A stretch of DNA of 64,000 nt, taken from NCBI RefSeq assembly GCF_024170505.1, contig NZ_JALJYG010000002.1:162632-226631 (forward strand), in the 5' to 3' direction. This DNA comes from Methanocalculus alkaliphilus. Its GTDB lineage: Archaea > Halobacteriota > Methanomicrobia > Methanomicrobiales > Methanocorpusculaceae. Shown in pieces: positions 52,573-61,042 of the stretch. Every line of letters starts with the position of its first letter. Position 1 is the first letter of the stretch. The notes under the pieces are model-generated. The model ran no database searches, was not told the origin of the DNA, and worked only from the letters and a program-made list of their open reading frames with translations. Made by a program: the position numbers and the translations under genes.

Positions 52573-55410
52573 TCACTCTATGCCGGGGATGGGGCCATGC
52601 ACCCCTATATATGAGGCTCTGGCAGCGGGATTGCCTGCGATGAGCCGCTGAAGCGTCTGCCGTATGGCTGATGATTCCGTCTCCTGAAGGAGGGAGGCAA
52701 GGATGCCGATGAGGGGAAGATGGTGTTCTGCATCCATCCTGTCGATATGGGCAAAGACGGCGAGGATGTTGGCTGTTGAGTACTCATTTACGGACTGGAG
52801 CCGGGAGAGGATCTCTCCCAGATAGATCCGCCCCTCCTCAGTCTCAAGAGATATCTTTCTGTTCCGGGCAAACCTGCCATAGAGTGCCCGCTGATCATTT
52901 GCCTGATCGATCCGGAAGTACGGAGATGCCTCGATCTCCCGGAGGATCTGGACGAGATTGGCAGCATCTGATGAGGCGGTCGCGGCAAGGAACTGCTCCC
53001 ATGCGACGAGATTATGGCGTGCCTCCTCCATCATCTCACAGAAGATCTGGTGCCGCTCCGGGTCATCCGAGTTGAGGAGGAGGAGGTATGCGGTCATCCG
53101 ATCGGTTGCAGATTGGCTCTTGCTGAACTGCTCCCTGATGAGTGTATGGATCTCGGGCGTATTGATCCGTGCGAGGAGGCGGAGGCAGAGGTTTTTGACC
53201 TGCCTGGTTTTGATCTCCCGTGCCATCCTCCCGATGGATCGCCATCTCCCATCGCTGCCCTGATACGCACGGTACAGGGAACGGAGGATCGCCCCCTCTG
53301 CATGGGCGATCCCGCGTTCGAGCCGGACCCTGAGCTGATATACCTCGCGGTACCGGTGGGCGGCAGCGGGATCGCCACCCCCCTCAAAGATGGTGAGGAG
53401 CGGGGCACCTGCCCCTGACATCAGTTCGGTGTCGGAGAGGAGCTCGATGAAGAGGGCGATGAATGCCCGGGAGGGGGTGGCAGCCGGATCTGCGGCAAGG
53501 AACTGCATCTCACACCGGAGGAGGGCCTGGAGTGCACCGAACCGGGCGATGATATCGGGATCGGTCCTCGCCTGGATGAAGAGGGCGGCGGCATCTGCAT
53601 TATATTCGACCGTGCCGTAGAAGGAGAGCCCCCGGTTGAATGAATAGTAGGCAGGGGGCTGGCAGGGGGTGATGGTGATCTCTTCTCTCCGTTTGGTGAT
53701 GAGATGATGGAACTTCTCGATCTCCCTGCCATCGGCATGCATCAGTGCGCCGTCAAAGGGGAACTCCCAGGGGATCCCGTCTCCGGACTGGAGGAGGGTG
53801 ATATGGCAGGACTGATCCTTCTCATCATACCTGGTGGTTATCGAAAGGGTTGGATACCCGGCCCGTTTCAGCCACCCCTCTGCCATCGGACCGAGATCCA
53901 TACCGGCGATACTGCTCATCAGGGTGATGAAGTCGTTTCGTCCTGCGTTTCCATGGGCATACTTCCGATGATAGACGGAGAGTGCCCAGGCAAAGGCCTC
54001 CTTCCCGAGGATCGACTCGATCATCCTGATGAATTCGGGGGCCTTGACGTAGGTGACCGGGGTGATGAGATCATTTGGATCATTGAACCCGTCCGGCTCT
54101 ATCGGCATAGCGGCGGCGCCGGTTTCGCGGGAGAAGGTGCCGTCCACCGGGTCCATGAGGGCGATTGCCCGCTGGAGGCGTGTGTACGCCTCCCCGAAAT
54201 GGAAGGCATGGTACTGATCCTCGATATGGACGGTTGCCGCCTCATTGAGCCAGATCTCAAACGGGCTCTCGCCGGTCACCTCGGAGCCGTTGAGATTATG
54301 GTAGAACTCATGCACCTTCACCCGGAGGAGGTATTCAAAGCCGGCGTCGGTCATCTCGGGAAACGGCATCAGCCGGTTTGTTGATATGGTGGTGTTCCCG
54401 ACATTCTCCATCCCCCCGAAGTCCGAGTTCTGCATCCCGATCTCGCGGTACACCGAGCCGGTGTAGGCATATCCGCAGACGATCTGGTCGTCGAGCTTCT
54501 TCATCTGATGCGTCAGTTGTTCGAGATCGCTCTCCTGGGCACCGCCACGCCGGAGATAGGCACGTTTCTTATAGAGCCGGTAGATCTCGTAGCGGATCTC
54601 CAGCTGATCATACTGGTGCGGTCCGGTGAAGAGATAGACCCAGATGATGCTGTCCTCGAGGATATCAAGGGCCTCTTCCGCACGTTCGGGATCTGATCCC
54701 GGCGGGCAGAGGAGTTCGAGGAGGAAGGTTCTGCCGGAGGGGTATTCGAAGGTTCTCTGGAAGGAGTCGTAGGTCCCCGCCCCGAGGAAGAAGAGGTACG
54801 GTGCCATCGGGGTGGTGGTGTTCTCGTATGTTATTTCGTCCCTGGTCGGGGAGACCTGGTGCCGGGGGATGGCGACATCCCCGTTTGAGATGAGATGGGT
54901 GTACCGGGCGTCGGCGATGATGGTCGTCCGGTAGGTGCATTTGGCGGTCATCTCATCGATGCAGGGGACGAGCCGCTGGAAGCCCCATTGCTGGCACTGG
55001 GTGATCTGGGTCGGGGGGGCACCTGGCGGGGTCTCGTCATAGTAGAGCCCTTCAAGGAGGGTGGATGAGGGGCGGCAGATCGTCTCGCTTGCGATGAGGA
55101 ACTCTGTCCGCCCCGGAATCTCCCGGAGGAAGGTGATGAGGATACCATCCTCGTCCTGCGTGAGATCGATGGAGTGGCCGGGGGAGGAGAACTCAAGGAT
55201 ATCGAGATTCCGTGCATTGAGCCGGAGGGTCCGGATCGGGTGATCCCGGGATCGGAACCGGGTGACTGCGGCCACCCGGGTCTGATCATCCTCGATCCGG
55301 AAGGTGAGATCCATATGGATGACATCGACGGGGGACGGGGTGATGTCTGAACGGTAATACCGGAATCTCGCGGGCATGGAGATGTATTCGATCCGGAAGG
55401 GGTAAAGCAT
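52573..55410 (-). CDS. Very large M1-family metallo-aminopeptidase
   Basis: About 945 residues. The exopeptidase motif FGGMEN and the zinc motif VHEFYHN followed 18 residues later by a glutamate in NEAATV are intact (H367, E368, H371, E390 by the ATG at 55410). An insertion of about 50 residues (RYEIYRLYKKRAY through DDQIVCGYAYTG) splits the strand before GGMEN, which is not usual, and about 450 residues of helical C-terminal part follow. It should trim N-terminal residues of peptides in the cytoplasm. The longer frame up to 55545 overlaps an oppositely oriented small gene, so I prefer 55410. Confidence 0.85.
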   Translation of the reverse strand: MLYPFRIEYISMPARFRYYRSDITPSPVDVIHMDLTFRIEDDQTRVAAVTRFRSRDHPIRTLRLNARNLDILEFSSPGHSIDLTQDEDGILITFLREIPGRTEFLIASETICRPSSTLLEGLYYDETPPGAPPTQITQCQQWGFQRLVPCIDEMTAKCTYRTTIIADARYTHLISNGDVAIPRHQVSPTRDEITYENTTTPMAPYLFFLGAGTYDSFQRTFEYPSGRTFLLELLCPPGSDPERAEEALDILEDSIIWVYLFTGPHQYDQLEIRYEIYRLYKKRAYLRRGGAQESDLEQLTHQMKKLDDQIVCGYAYTGSVYREIGMQNSDFGGMENVGNTTISTNRLMPFPEMTDAGFEYLLRVKVHEFYHNLNGSEVTGESPFEIWLNEAATVHIEDQYHAFHFGEAYTRLQRAIALMDPVDGTFSRETGAAAMPIEPDGFNDPNDLITPVTYVKAPEFIRMIESILGKEAFAWALSVYHRKYAHGNAGRNDFITLMSSIAGMDLGPMAEGWLKRAGYPTLSITTRYDEKDQSCHITLLQSGDGIPWEFPFDGALMHADGREIEKFHHLITKRREEITITPCQPPAYYSFNRGLSFYGTVEYNADAAALFIQARTDPDIIARFGALQALLRCEMQFLAADPAATPSRAFIALFIELLSDTELMSGAGAPLLTIFEGGGDPAAAHRYREVYQLRVRLERGIAHAEGAILRSLYRAYQGSDGRWRSIGRMAREIKTRQVKNLCLRLLARINTPEIHTLIREQFSKSQSATDRMTAYLLLLNSDDPERHQIFCEMMEEARHNLVAWEQFLAATASSDAANLVQILREIEASPYFRIDQANDQRALYGRFARNRKISLETEEGRIYLGEILSRLQSVNEYSTANILAVFAHIDRMDAEHHLPLIGILASLLQETESSAIRQTLQRLIAGNPAARASYIGVHGPIPGIE

Positions 55411-55457
55411 GCTGGTGGATGAATGCCATTGAATACCCCGGTCGCCCATATTCGAGG

Positions 55458-55688
55458 ATGGTACCACCAATCCAGCTTCGGCCGGAGACAAAAGTACGGC
55501 TGGATGAGGCGAAAGTGCATCCAGCAGAGACCGATGATGAGGCACTAAGTCGCATCCTCGATGAGGTAGGTGATACCGAGCCGATACGCGAAGTGACGCT
55601 GGTCAGGATCGAAAAGGTCATTGCTGATCTGCGGAAAGGAAGGTGTCGCCCATTTGAGGAGGTTGTCCTGGAGCATGGGCTTCGATGA
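55458..55688 (+). CDS. Antitoxin-like small protein
   Basis: A 76-residue acidic protein (PIQLRPETKVRLDEAK... with DDEALSRILDEV) similar in pattern to archaeal VapB/DUF7557-type antitoxins. A longer frame begins at 55419 but overlaps the M1 peptidase start region. The stop overlaps an ATG (ATGA at 55685) of a 38-codon remnant frame, which is what would be expected if a toxin gene had been lost. Partner and function unknown. Confidence 0.5.
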   Translation: MVPPIQLRPETKVRLDEAKVHPAETDDEALSRILDEVGDTEPIREVTLVRIEKVIADLRKGRCRPFEEVVLEHGLR

Positions 55689-55801
55689 TCCGGGGGCTGA
55701 AGGCGATCTTATCAGGCTCTCAGGTTCCAAAAGGCATCAGACCGGAATACTCACTCCCTTCATCGGGCAGAGAGAACGCATATGATCGAATTGATGGATG
55801 A
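55685..55801 (+). pseudogene. Possible remnant of a toxin gene
   Basis: A 38-codon frame coupled by ATGA to the antitoxin-like gene; the product resembles nothing I recognise. A further 44-codon frame (55782-55916) lies just behind in another phase and could be more of the decayed gene. Position, not sequence, is the only evidence. Confidence 0.25.
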
Positions 55802-56156
55802 ATGTGGCAACTCTGAATCCCACGTGAAAAGAATTGCAGGCGTATTTGTCTTCGGGGATGTTGAGACGATAGATGAGATGGCTGATTCTGAAGTATTTTG
55901 TTTATGGCTATACTAATCCCCGAACATCCTCCGGGGGGGGCACTGCCATCCCCCCTTCGGAGTTCGGTGAAGGCGACCTGAAGGTCACCAAGCGGGGCTG
56001 GCCGCCCCGCAAATGAGGATAGGTGGCGCTTCGCGCCCACCTCTTGTTCCTGGTCGCTCACCCTCTCAAAGACAGTGTATCTTCAACTGCTGTTTGTGGA
56101 GAAAGGGTTCTGCCGTGAGGACAACCCCGGAATATCACTATCAAACAGGCAGGAAG

Positions 56157-56176
56157 CCCACGACTTTAGTCGTGGG
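56157..56176. repeat. Hairpin CCCACGAC-TTTA-GTCGTGGG
   Basis: A perfect eight-base-pair stem with a four-base loop, of the kind found at IS200/IS605 element ends. A sister hairpin with compensating base changes lies 164 bases to the right. Confidence 0.6.
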
Positions 56177-56302
56177 GGGAATGCCATTAAATCCACATAT
56201 TCAGTAGGCGATGCTATTGTGTGCAAGGCACTTCCTCCGGGGAGACAACGGTTATTATGCACATATCTACGGGCTGTCTATCAACCAGCCTATCGCACTC
56301 CG

Positions 56303-56325
56303 CTCTGATCCAACCCGGATCAGAG
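56303..56325. repeat. Hairpin CTCTGATCC-N5-GGATCAGAG
   Basis: A nine-base-pair perfect stem with a five-base loop lies between the two ACGACTTT-type hairpins. It has no T-run, so it is not an obvious terminator. Confidence 0.4.
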
Positions 56326-56340
56326 AGATGGAAGGGCAAA

Positions 56341-56360
56341 CCAACGACTTTTGTCGTTGG
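56341..56360. repeat. Hairpin CCAACGAC-TTTT-GTCGTTGG
   Basis: The second eight-base-pair stem/four-base-loop hairpin, differing from the first at base three of the stem on both sides (C:G to A:T). The paired change keeps the stem and suggests that the structure matters. Confidence 0.6.
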
Positions 56361-56520
56361 TAGTTGATGTTGGTATCTGCTCAGGGATCAGCGATCCCGC
56401 CGATCAGATATTTGGAGAAAAATCAGAGTTTTATTGAATAGTCATGGAAAAGGGATGGTATGCAACCGCCCCGTGTGCAACCGGCATCCAGAAATACTCC
56501 CATCTGCCAATACTCGAGCC

Positions 56521-57459
56521 ATGAGATACTATCCTGATGCCAGTGCCCACCTCACCTGGCCGGAGGTCAATACCGCGATTGAGGAGGTCTTTGCAGAACA
56601 TGGCCGGGGGAACGTCCGGATGCCGTCGAAGGTCTATATCACCTTCCCGGACGGCGACTTCAGGACGATGCCCGCCGCCATCCCCTCCATGGACCTCGCC
56701 GGGGTGAAGATTGTGAACGTCCATCCTAAAAACCGGGAGCGGGGCCTCCCGACGGTGATGGCAACGACGCTCCTGCTGGACCCGGCGTCCGGGCTGCCGA
56801 CGGCATTTCTCAATGCAACCGCCCTCACCGATATGCGGACCGGGGCTGCCGGGGCGGTGGCGGCGAAGCACCTGGCGCAGAAGAAGCCCCTGACCGTCGG
56901 ACTCATCGGGAGCGGGCGGCAGGCGTATGCCCAGCTTGCCGCCACCGCCGCCGCATGCACTATTTCGGAGGTCTTCGTCTGGAGCAGGAGCATGGCACGG
57001 GCAGAGGCATTTGCCGCCGCTCATCCGGAGTATGCCATCACCCCGGTTGCACGCATTCAGGATGCCTGTGCCTGCGATCTCCTCGTCACCACCACCCCCT
57101 CCCGCGAGCCGCTCATCAGGTCGGAGTGGGTCGCCCCCGGCACCCATATCAATGCCATCGGTGCCGACGCCCCCGGTAAGCAGGAGCTGGATGTCGCCCT
57201 CCTCCGCCGGGCAGAGGTCTTCATCGACGACTATGAGCAGGCGACCCACTCGGGCGAGGTGAATGTCCCGATCAGCCGGGGGGAGTATCCGGCTTCAGCA
57301 ATCGCCGGCACCCTCGGCGAGGTGGTCCTCGGAGCGAAGGGGCGGTCCTCCCCGGATGCGGTCACCATCTTCGACTCGACCGGGCTTGCGGTGCAGGATC
57401 TGGCGATTGCGAGGATTGCCGTCGGACGGGTGGACGGGACGGAGCTCCCGTTTCCGTGA
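56521..57459 (+). CDS. ala: Archaeal alanine dehydrogenase (ornithine cyclodeaminase/mu-crystallin family)
   Basis: A 312-residue NAD(H)-dependent enzyme close in pattern to the Archaeoglobus alanine dehydrogenase: MPSKVYI, ATALTDMRTGAAGAVAAKHL, the GxGxxA-type loop LIGSGRQAYAQLA (about residues 126-138) and the INAIGADAPGKQELD block with the catalytic aspartate. It converts pyruvate and ammonia to alanine and back. The ATG at 56521 gives the family's usual N-terminus; frames starting further left add residues that do not match. Two hairpins lie upstream. Confidence 0.88.
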   Translation: MRYYPDASAHLTWPEVNTAIEEVFAEHGRGNVRMPSKVYITFPDGDFRTMPAAIPSMDLAGVKIVNVHPKNRERGLPTVMATTLLLDPASGLPTAFLNATALTDMRTGAAGAVAAKHLAQKKPLTVGLIGSGRQAYAQLAATAAACTISEVFVWSRSMARAEAFAAAHPEYAITPVARIQDACACDLLVTTTPSREPLIRSEWVAPGTHINAIGADAPGKQELDVALLRRAEVFIDDYEQATHSGEVNVPISRGEYPASAIAGTLGEVVLGAKGRSSPDAVTIFDSTGLAVQDLAIARIAVGRVDGTELPFP

Positions 57460-57652
57460 TGGGGGAGGAAAAAGAGTGTCAGGAGGGGGCAGAACCCACC
57501 GAAGGAAGGTAATTCAATCCAATTTATGGTTAACTTCACCTGTTCGTGTTCTTTGCAACAGCATCAACTATTGGCATGATCGGGGCGGGTTCGGTCTTTA
57601 AGGATGTTCTTGTTGATACCTGTTGTATCGATCCGGATTCTTTTTGAGATAG

Positions 57653-57680
57653 GATCACGCCAAAGACGAAAGTCGTGATC
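57653..57680. repeat. Hairpin GATCACG-N14-CGTGATC, inverted relative of the 56157/56341 pair
   Basis: A seven-base-pair stem whose loop contains GAC-GAAA-GTC. Read on the minus strand it contains ACGACTTTCGTC, the core of the two hairpins left of the alanine dehydrogenase gene, so copies flank that gene in opposite orientation. The 340-base gap 57460-57802 is otherwise without a gene I can support. Confidence 0.4.
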
Positions 57681-57802
57681 GGAGCGCATAACTATGGCCA
57701 GCCCTGAGATGCATTTGTGCTGGGAGAGAACAGACAGATTATCAGTGCATTTGACAAAGATTAAGAGAGACAGTACTATCCATAAAATCTGAGGAGACGA
57801 CC

Positions 57803-57937
57803 ATGACAGACCAGCACCCAGAGAATCATCTTGCAGCACTTTTCAAGGAAAGCGGCCCGATCAGGACCTTCGGCGTCATCGGCATGGGCTATTTCGGGTT
57901 GCCAGCCACCGTCAACGGGAGCGTCACTCTCCCATGA
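57803..57937 (+). pseudogene. Truncated nucleotide-sugar dehydrogenase (WecC-like) N-terminus
   Basis: A 44-codon frame with a good GAGGAG ribosome-binding site encodes a WecC/UDP-ManNAc-dehydrogenase-type start: a short helix, then IRTFGVIGMGYFGLPAT, the NAD-binding glycine loop. After this point the match stops, the frame reads eight unrelated residues and ends in ATGA, overlapping the manC start. The rest of the gene seems to have been deleted, leaving its translation start in front of manC. Confidence 0.65.
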
Positions 57938-59301
57938 AAACCCTCATACTCGCCGGCGGAAGTGGAACACGGCTCTTTCCGCTCAGCCGTGAGCAGTTCC
58001 CGAAACAGTTCATCAAGCTCTTTAACGGGGAGTCGCTCTTCCAGAAGACGGTGAAGCGGCAGCTGCTTCTGTCTGCTGCTTCGGATATCACCATCATCAC
58101 GAACCGGGATCACAAGTTCCTGATCCGCGACCAGCTTGCCGAGATCGGGTGCGACTGCCCGGTTCTCACCGAACCTGTTGGAAAGAATACGCTTCCTGCC
58201 ATCTATTATGGGGTGATGATGCTTGCTGAGAGTGGTGCAGACACAAGCGATGATCGGATCGCAGTCGTCTCCTCCGATCACCTGATCGAACCGGATGATG
58301 CATTTCTTGCTGCATTCAAGGCAGCCGAACGCCTGGCAGACCGGTATCTCGTCGTCTTTGGGATACGGCCCACTGCCCCCCATACCGGGTACGGATACAT
58401 TCGGCCCGGTTCATTACTTGGAGATGACGGGTATCTCGTCGATTGCTTTGTGGAGAAGCCGGACCAGGAGACCGCAGAGGAGTACTGTGCATTGGGATAC
58501 CTCTGGAACAGCGGGATGTTCGTCTTCTCCCCCTCCCTTTTTCTCTCCGAGGCAGAGAAGTATGCCGGGGAGATAGTCGCCGCGTTCTCCAATCTTTCGG
58601 TTGAAGAGGCATATGCGAAGGTGCCGAAGATCTCAATTGACTATGGAATCATGGAGAGGACAGACCGTGCCGCAGTTGTTCCCTTCTCATCAGGATGGAA
58701 TGATCTCGGCACCTTCGATGCCCTCTATGACACCTTTCCGAAGAATGAAGATGCAAACGCCATCCGAGGCGAGCATATCGGGATCAACTCAGAAAAGAAC
58801 CTGATCATTGGCAACCGGCTGATCGCGACGGTCGGCGTCTCCAATCTCGCGATCATCGAGACAAAAGACGCGATCCTTGTTGCCTCACGAGACCAGGCGC
58901 AGCGTATCGGCGAGATCGCAAAAGAGCTGAAGGAACAGGGGGACGAACGCGCCATCCATCACATGGAGGTTCACCGCCCCTGGGGATCCTACACGATGCT
59001 TGAAGGCGGCGATGCATACCGGATAAAGCGGGTCTCGGTCCCCCCCGGCCGCCGCCTCTCGCTCCAGATGCACCATCACCGAAGCGAGCACTGGATTGTT
59101 GTCCGGGGCACTGCCGAGGTGACGATCGGCGAAGAGAGATACCTCCTGACGAACGGCCAGAGCACCTATGTGCCTGCCGGCACCGTCCACCGGCTTGCAA
59201 ACCCCGGCCTCCTGCCGCTTGAGCTGATCGAAGTGCAGATAGGGGAGTATACGGGAGAGGACGATATTGTGAGGATCGAGGATGATTACCGGAGGGTGTG
59301 A
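57934..59301 (+). CDS. manC: Mannose-1-phosphate guanylyltransferase/mannose-6-phosphate isomerase
   Basis: A 455-residue bifunctional enzyme. The nucleotidyltransferase domain starts LILAGGSGTRLFPLSREQFPK (shown as LAGGSGTRLFPLSR, residues 5-18), includes FVEKPDQETAEEY and the catalytic-type blocks to about residue 340; the cupin isomerase domain follows with HRPWGSYTML and the zinc-binding QMHHHRSEHWIVV. It supplies GDP-mannose for surface polysaccharides or N-glycans. It overlaps the truncated dehydrogenase frame by four bases and begins the polysaccharide region. Confidence 0.95.
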   Translation: MKTLILAGGSGTRLFPLSREQFPKQFIKLFNGESLFQKTVKRQLLLSAASDITIITNRDHKFLIRDQLAEIGCDCPVLTEPVGKNTLPAIYYGVMMLAESGADTSDDRIAVVSSDHLIEPDDAFLAAFKAAERLADRYLVVFGIRPTAPHTGYGYIRPGSLLGDDGYLVDCFVEKPDQETAEEYCALGYLWNSGMFVFSPSLFLSEAEKYAGEIVAAFSNLSVEEAYAKVPKISIDYGIMERTDRAAVVPFSSGWNDLGTFDALYDTFPKNEDANAIRGEHIGINSEKNLIIGNRLIATVGVSNLAIIETKDAILVASRDQAQRIGEIAKELKEQGDERAIHHMEVHRPWGSYTMLEGGDAYRIKRVSVPPGRRLSLQMHHHRSEHWIVVRGTAEVTIGEERYLLTNGQSTYVPAGTVHRLANPGLLPLELIEVQIGEYTGEDDIVRIEDDYRRV

Positions 59302-59439
59302 AAGGAGGGGCTACAGTTCACTGGTGTGATATTGTTGGGGTATTTCTCTGAAAAAATCAATAGAAAGAAAACCTGACCACGTTTAATTCCTGTTAAAGGA
59401 AAGCAAAACATTTTTCCTATCTCGAAAGAATATAATATT

Positions 59440-59658
59440 ATGCAACAAAAATCCCTAGTAATTCTTTTGTTGAGTTTATTTTCAGTTGGGTTATTGGTCA
59501 CCCCGGCATCAGCTTATCTTGATCCCGGTACTGCAAGTATTCTATTCCAGATGATGATTGCTACCGTTCTTGGGGTTGGGTTTGCAGTTAAGATATATTG
59601 GATGAAAATAAAAAATTACTTTGGAAAAAAAGCTCGTGGTGAGGGCGATAGTGAATAA
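59440..59658 (+). CDS. Small YLDPGT-type membrane protein
   Basis: A 72-residue protein with an N-terminal signal-like helix ending in PASAYLDPGTASILFQ and a second hydrophobic helix, then a basic tail. The YLDPGT-x2-x-xx-Q motif recurs in small proteins next to exopolysaccharide and sulfatase genes in many bacteria and archaea, but its function is unknown. It overlaps the next gene by eight bases. The 138-base AT-rich gap upstream carries the likely promoter. Confidence 0.75.
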   Translation: MQQKSLVILLLSLFSVGLLVTPASAYLDPGTASILFQMMIATVLGVGFAVKIYWMKIKNYFGKKARGEGDSE

Positions 59659-61042
59659 TCCTCAAGGTCAAATTCCCGCGTCATTCCGTGATCCCAGTGG
59701 TTTTTTATTTAGACGCGATGGAATGCTCTATCGTCAGATAAATACATGTTTCCGAAAAGATTTCGAAGCATTCATCTCTTCTGGTCTTTATGAAACACTC
59801 GTATCCAAAAAACTTCTCATTCCTCATCAGGAGACAGATATACAACCTGAAATTCCAGGTATTGCTTACAAGGTTATCCAGCCGAAGACAATCCCATTCA
59901 TCTCCTATCCCTATGAGTGGTGTTTTAGTCAATTGAAGGATGCAGCTCTGATAACATTACAGATGGAAAAGCTTGCATTGGAACACAGTATGACCCTAAA
60001 GGATGCAAGTGCATATAATATTCAATTCCTTGATGGAAGACCTGTTTTTATCGATACCCTCTCATTTGAGCAGTATATCGAGGGAGAACCCTGGGTGGCA
60101 TACCGGCAGTTTTGCCAGCATTTTCTTGCACCGCTCCTCCTGATGCAACAGACCGATATCAGGCTGAATCAATTGCTCAGAGTTTATATTGATGGAGTAC
60201 CGCTTGACCTGGCAAGTGCACTCCTTCCGAAACGATCCTGGCTGAAGAAGCACAGCCTGCTTCATATCCATCTTCATGCACGAAGCCAGAAGAAGTATGC
60301 AGATACATCAGGCTCTGTACAAAGGCCTGCCCATACAAATGTTAGCAGAATTGGGCACCTTGGTCTTCTCGACAGTCTCATGAATGCGGTCAGGGATCTC
60401 AAATGGCTTCCGGAGAATACCGAATGGCGTGATTACTATGCTGACAACTCGTATTCTGATGAGGGGTTTGCAGATAAACAGGAACTCGTCAAAAATTACC
60501 TGTATATTCTCAAGCCGTCATCTGTCTGGGATTTTGGTGCAAATACGGGAGAGTTCAGCCGTCTGGCAGGCACTCGCGGCATTCCGACTGTTGCGTTTGA
60601 TATCGATCCTGCCTGTGTCGAGCTCAATTATCAGGATCTTCAGCGGCAGGAGCAGCCATGTATTCTTCCTCTTCTCCTTGATCTCACCAACCCGAGTCCG
60701 GGAATCGGATGGGAGAACCGGGAGCGTGACTCGCTTGCCGATCGCGGTCCGGTGGATACTATCCTCGCCCTTGCTCTTGTTCACCACCTTGCCATCTCGA
60801 ATAACGTGCCCCTTGATATGATTGCCAGATTCTTCTCCGGACTTGGTAGATCTCTCATCATCGAATTTATTCCAAAAGATGATGTACAGGTGCAGCGGCT
60901 ACTTTCTGGTAGAAAGGATATCTTTGATAACTATTCACAGGAAGAATTTGAGCACGCCTTCAGCCAGTATTTCACCATTGAGCAGACTGGCGCGATCAGG
61001 GATTCGGGAAGGATTATGTACTTAATGAGGAGGAAGGAATGA
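59651..61042 (+). CDS. Kinase-like/SAM-methyltransferase fusion protein
   Basis: About 463 residues from the GTG at 59651, which has GGTGAGG upstream. Residues 110-140 carry LKDASAYNIQF and VFIDTLSF, spaced like the catalytic loop (D118...N123) and metal-binding D135 of protein-kinase-like folds. The C-terminal half is a class I methyltransferase: VWDFGANTGEFSRLA (about 295-309), VAFDIDPACVE and ILALALVHHLA. Related proteins are called NoeA-like and are found in polysaccharide loci. Which glycan or protein is modified is not known. It overlaps the sulfatase-like gene by four bases. Confidence 0.75.
   Translation: MNNPQGQIPASFRDPSGFLFRRDGMLYRQINTCFRKDFEAFISSGLYETLVSKKLLIPHQETDIQPEIPGIAYKVIQPKTIPFISYPYEWCFSQLKDAALITLQMEKLALEHSMTLKDASAYNIQFLDGRPVFIDTLSFEQYIEGEPWVAYRQFCQHFLAPLLLMQQTDIRLNQLLRVYIDGVPLDLASALLPKRSWLKKHSLLHIHLHARSQKKYADTSGSVQRPAHTNVSRIGHLGLLDSLMNAVRDLKWLPENTEWRDYYADNSYSDEGFADKQELVKNYLYILKPSSVWDFGANTGEFSRLAGTRGIPTVAFDIDPACVELNYQDLQRQEQPCILPLLLDLTNPSPGIGWENRERDSLADRGPVDTILALALVHHLAISNNVPLDMIARFFSGLGRSLIIEFIPKDDVQVQRLLSGRKDIFDNYSQEEFEHAFSQYFTIEQTGAIRDSGRIMYLMRRKE

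Larger units (their letters stand above)
55917..56520. other. Gene-poor region with hairpins and transposon-like traces
   Basis: No convincing gene lies here. GC-rich pairs such as GGTGGCGC-TTC-GCGCCCACC (about 56022-56042) and the hairpins listed separately suggest structured RNA or transposon ends. The stretch just before the first hairpin encodes RQEAHDFSRG in the rightward frame, similar to ends of TnpB proteins of IS200/IS605 elements as I recall them, so this may be the 3' end of a lost tnpB with its right-end hairpin. Confidence 0.4.

Noticed and set aside
57564..57839. 91-codon leftward frame next to the third hairpin
   Set aside because: It reads through the hairpin and the wecC remnant's ribosome-binding site and resembles no protein I can name; possibly transposon debris, but not supportable as a gene.
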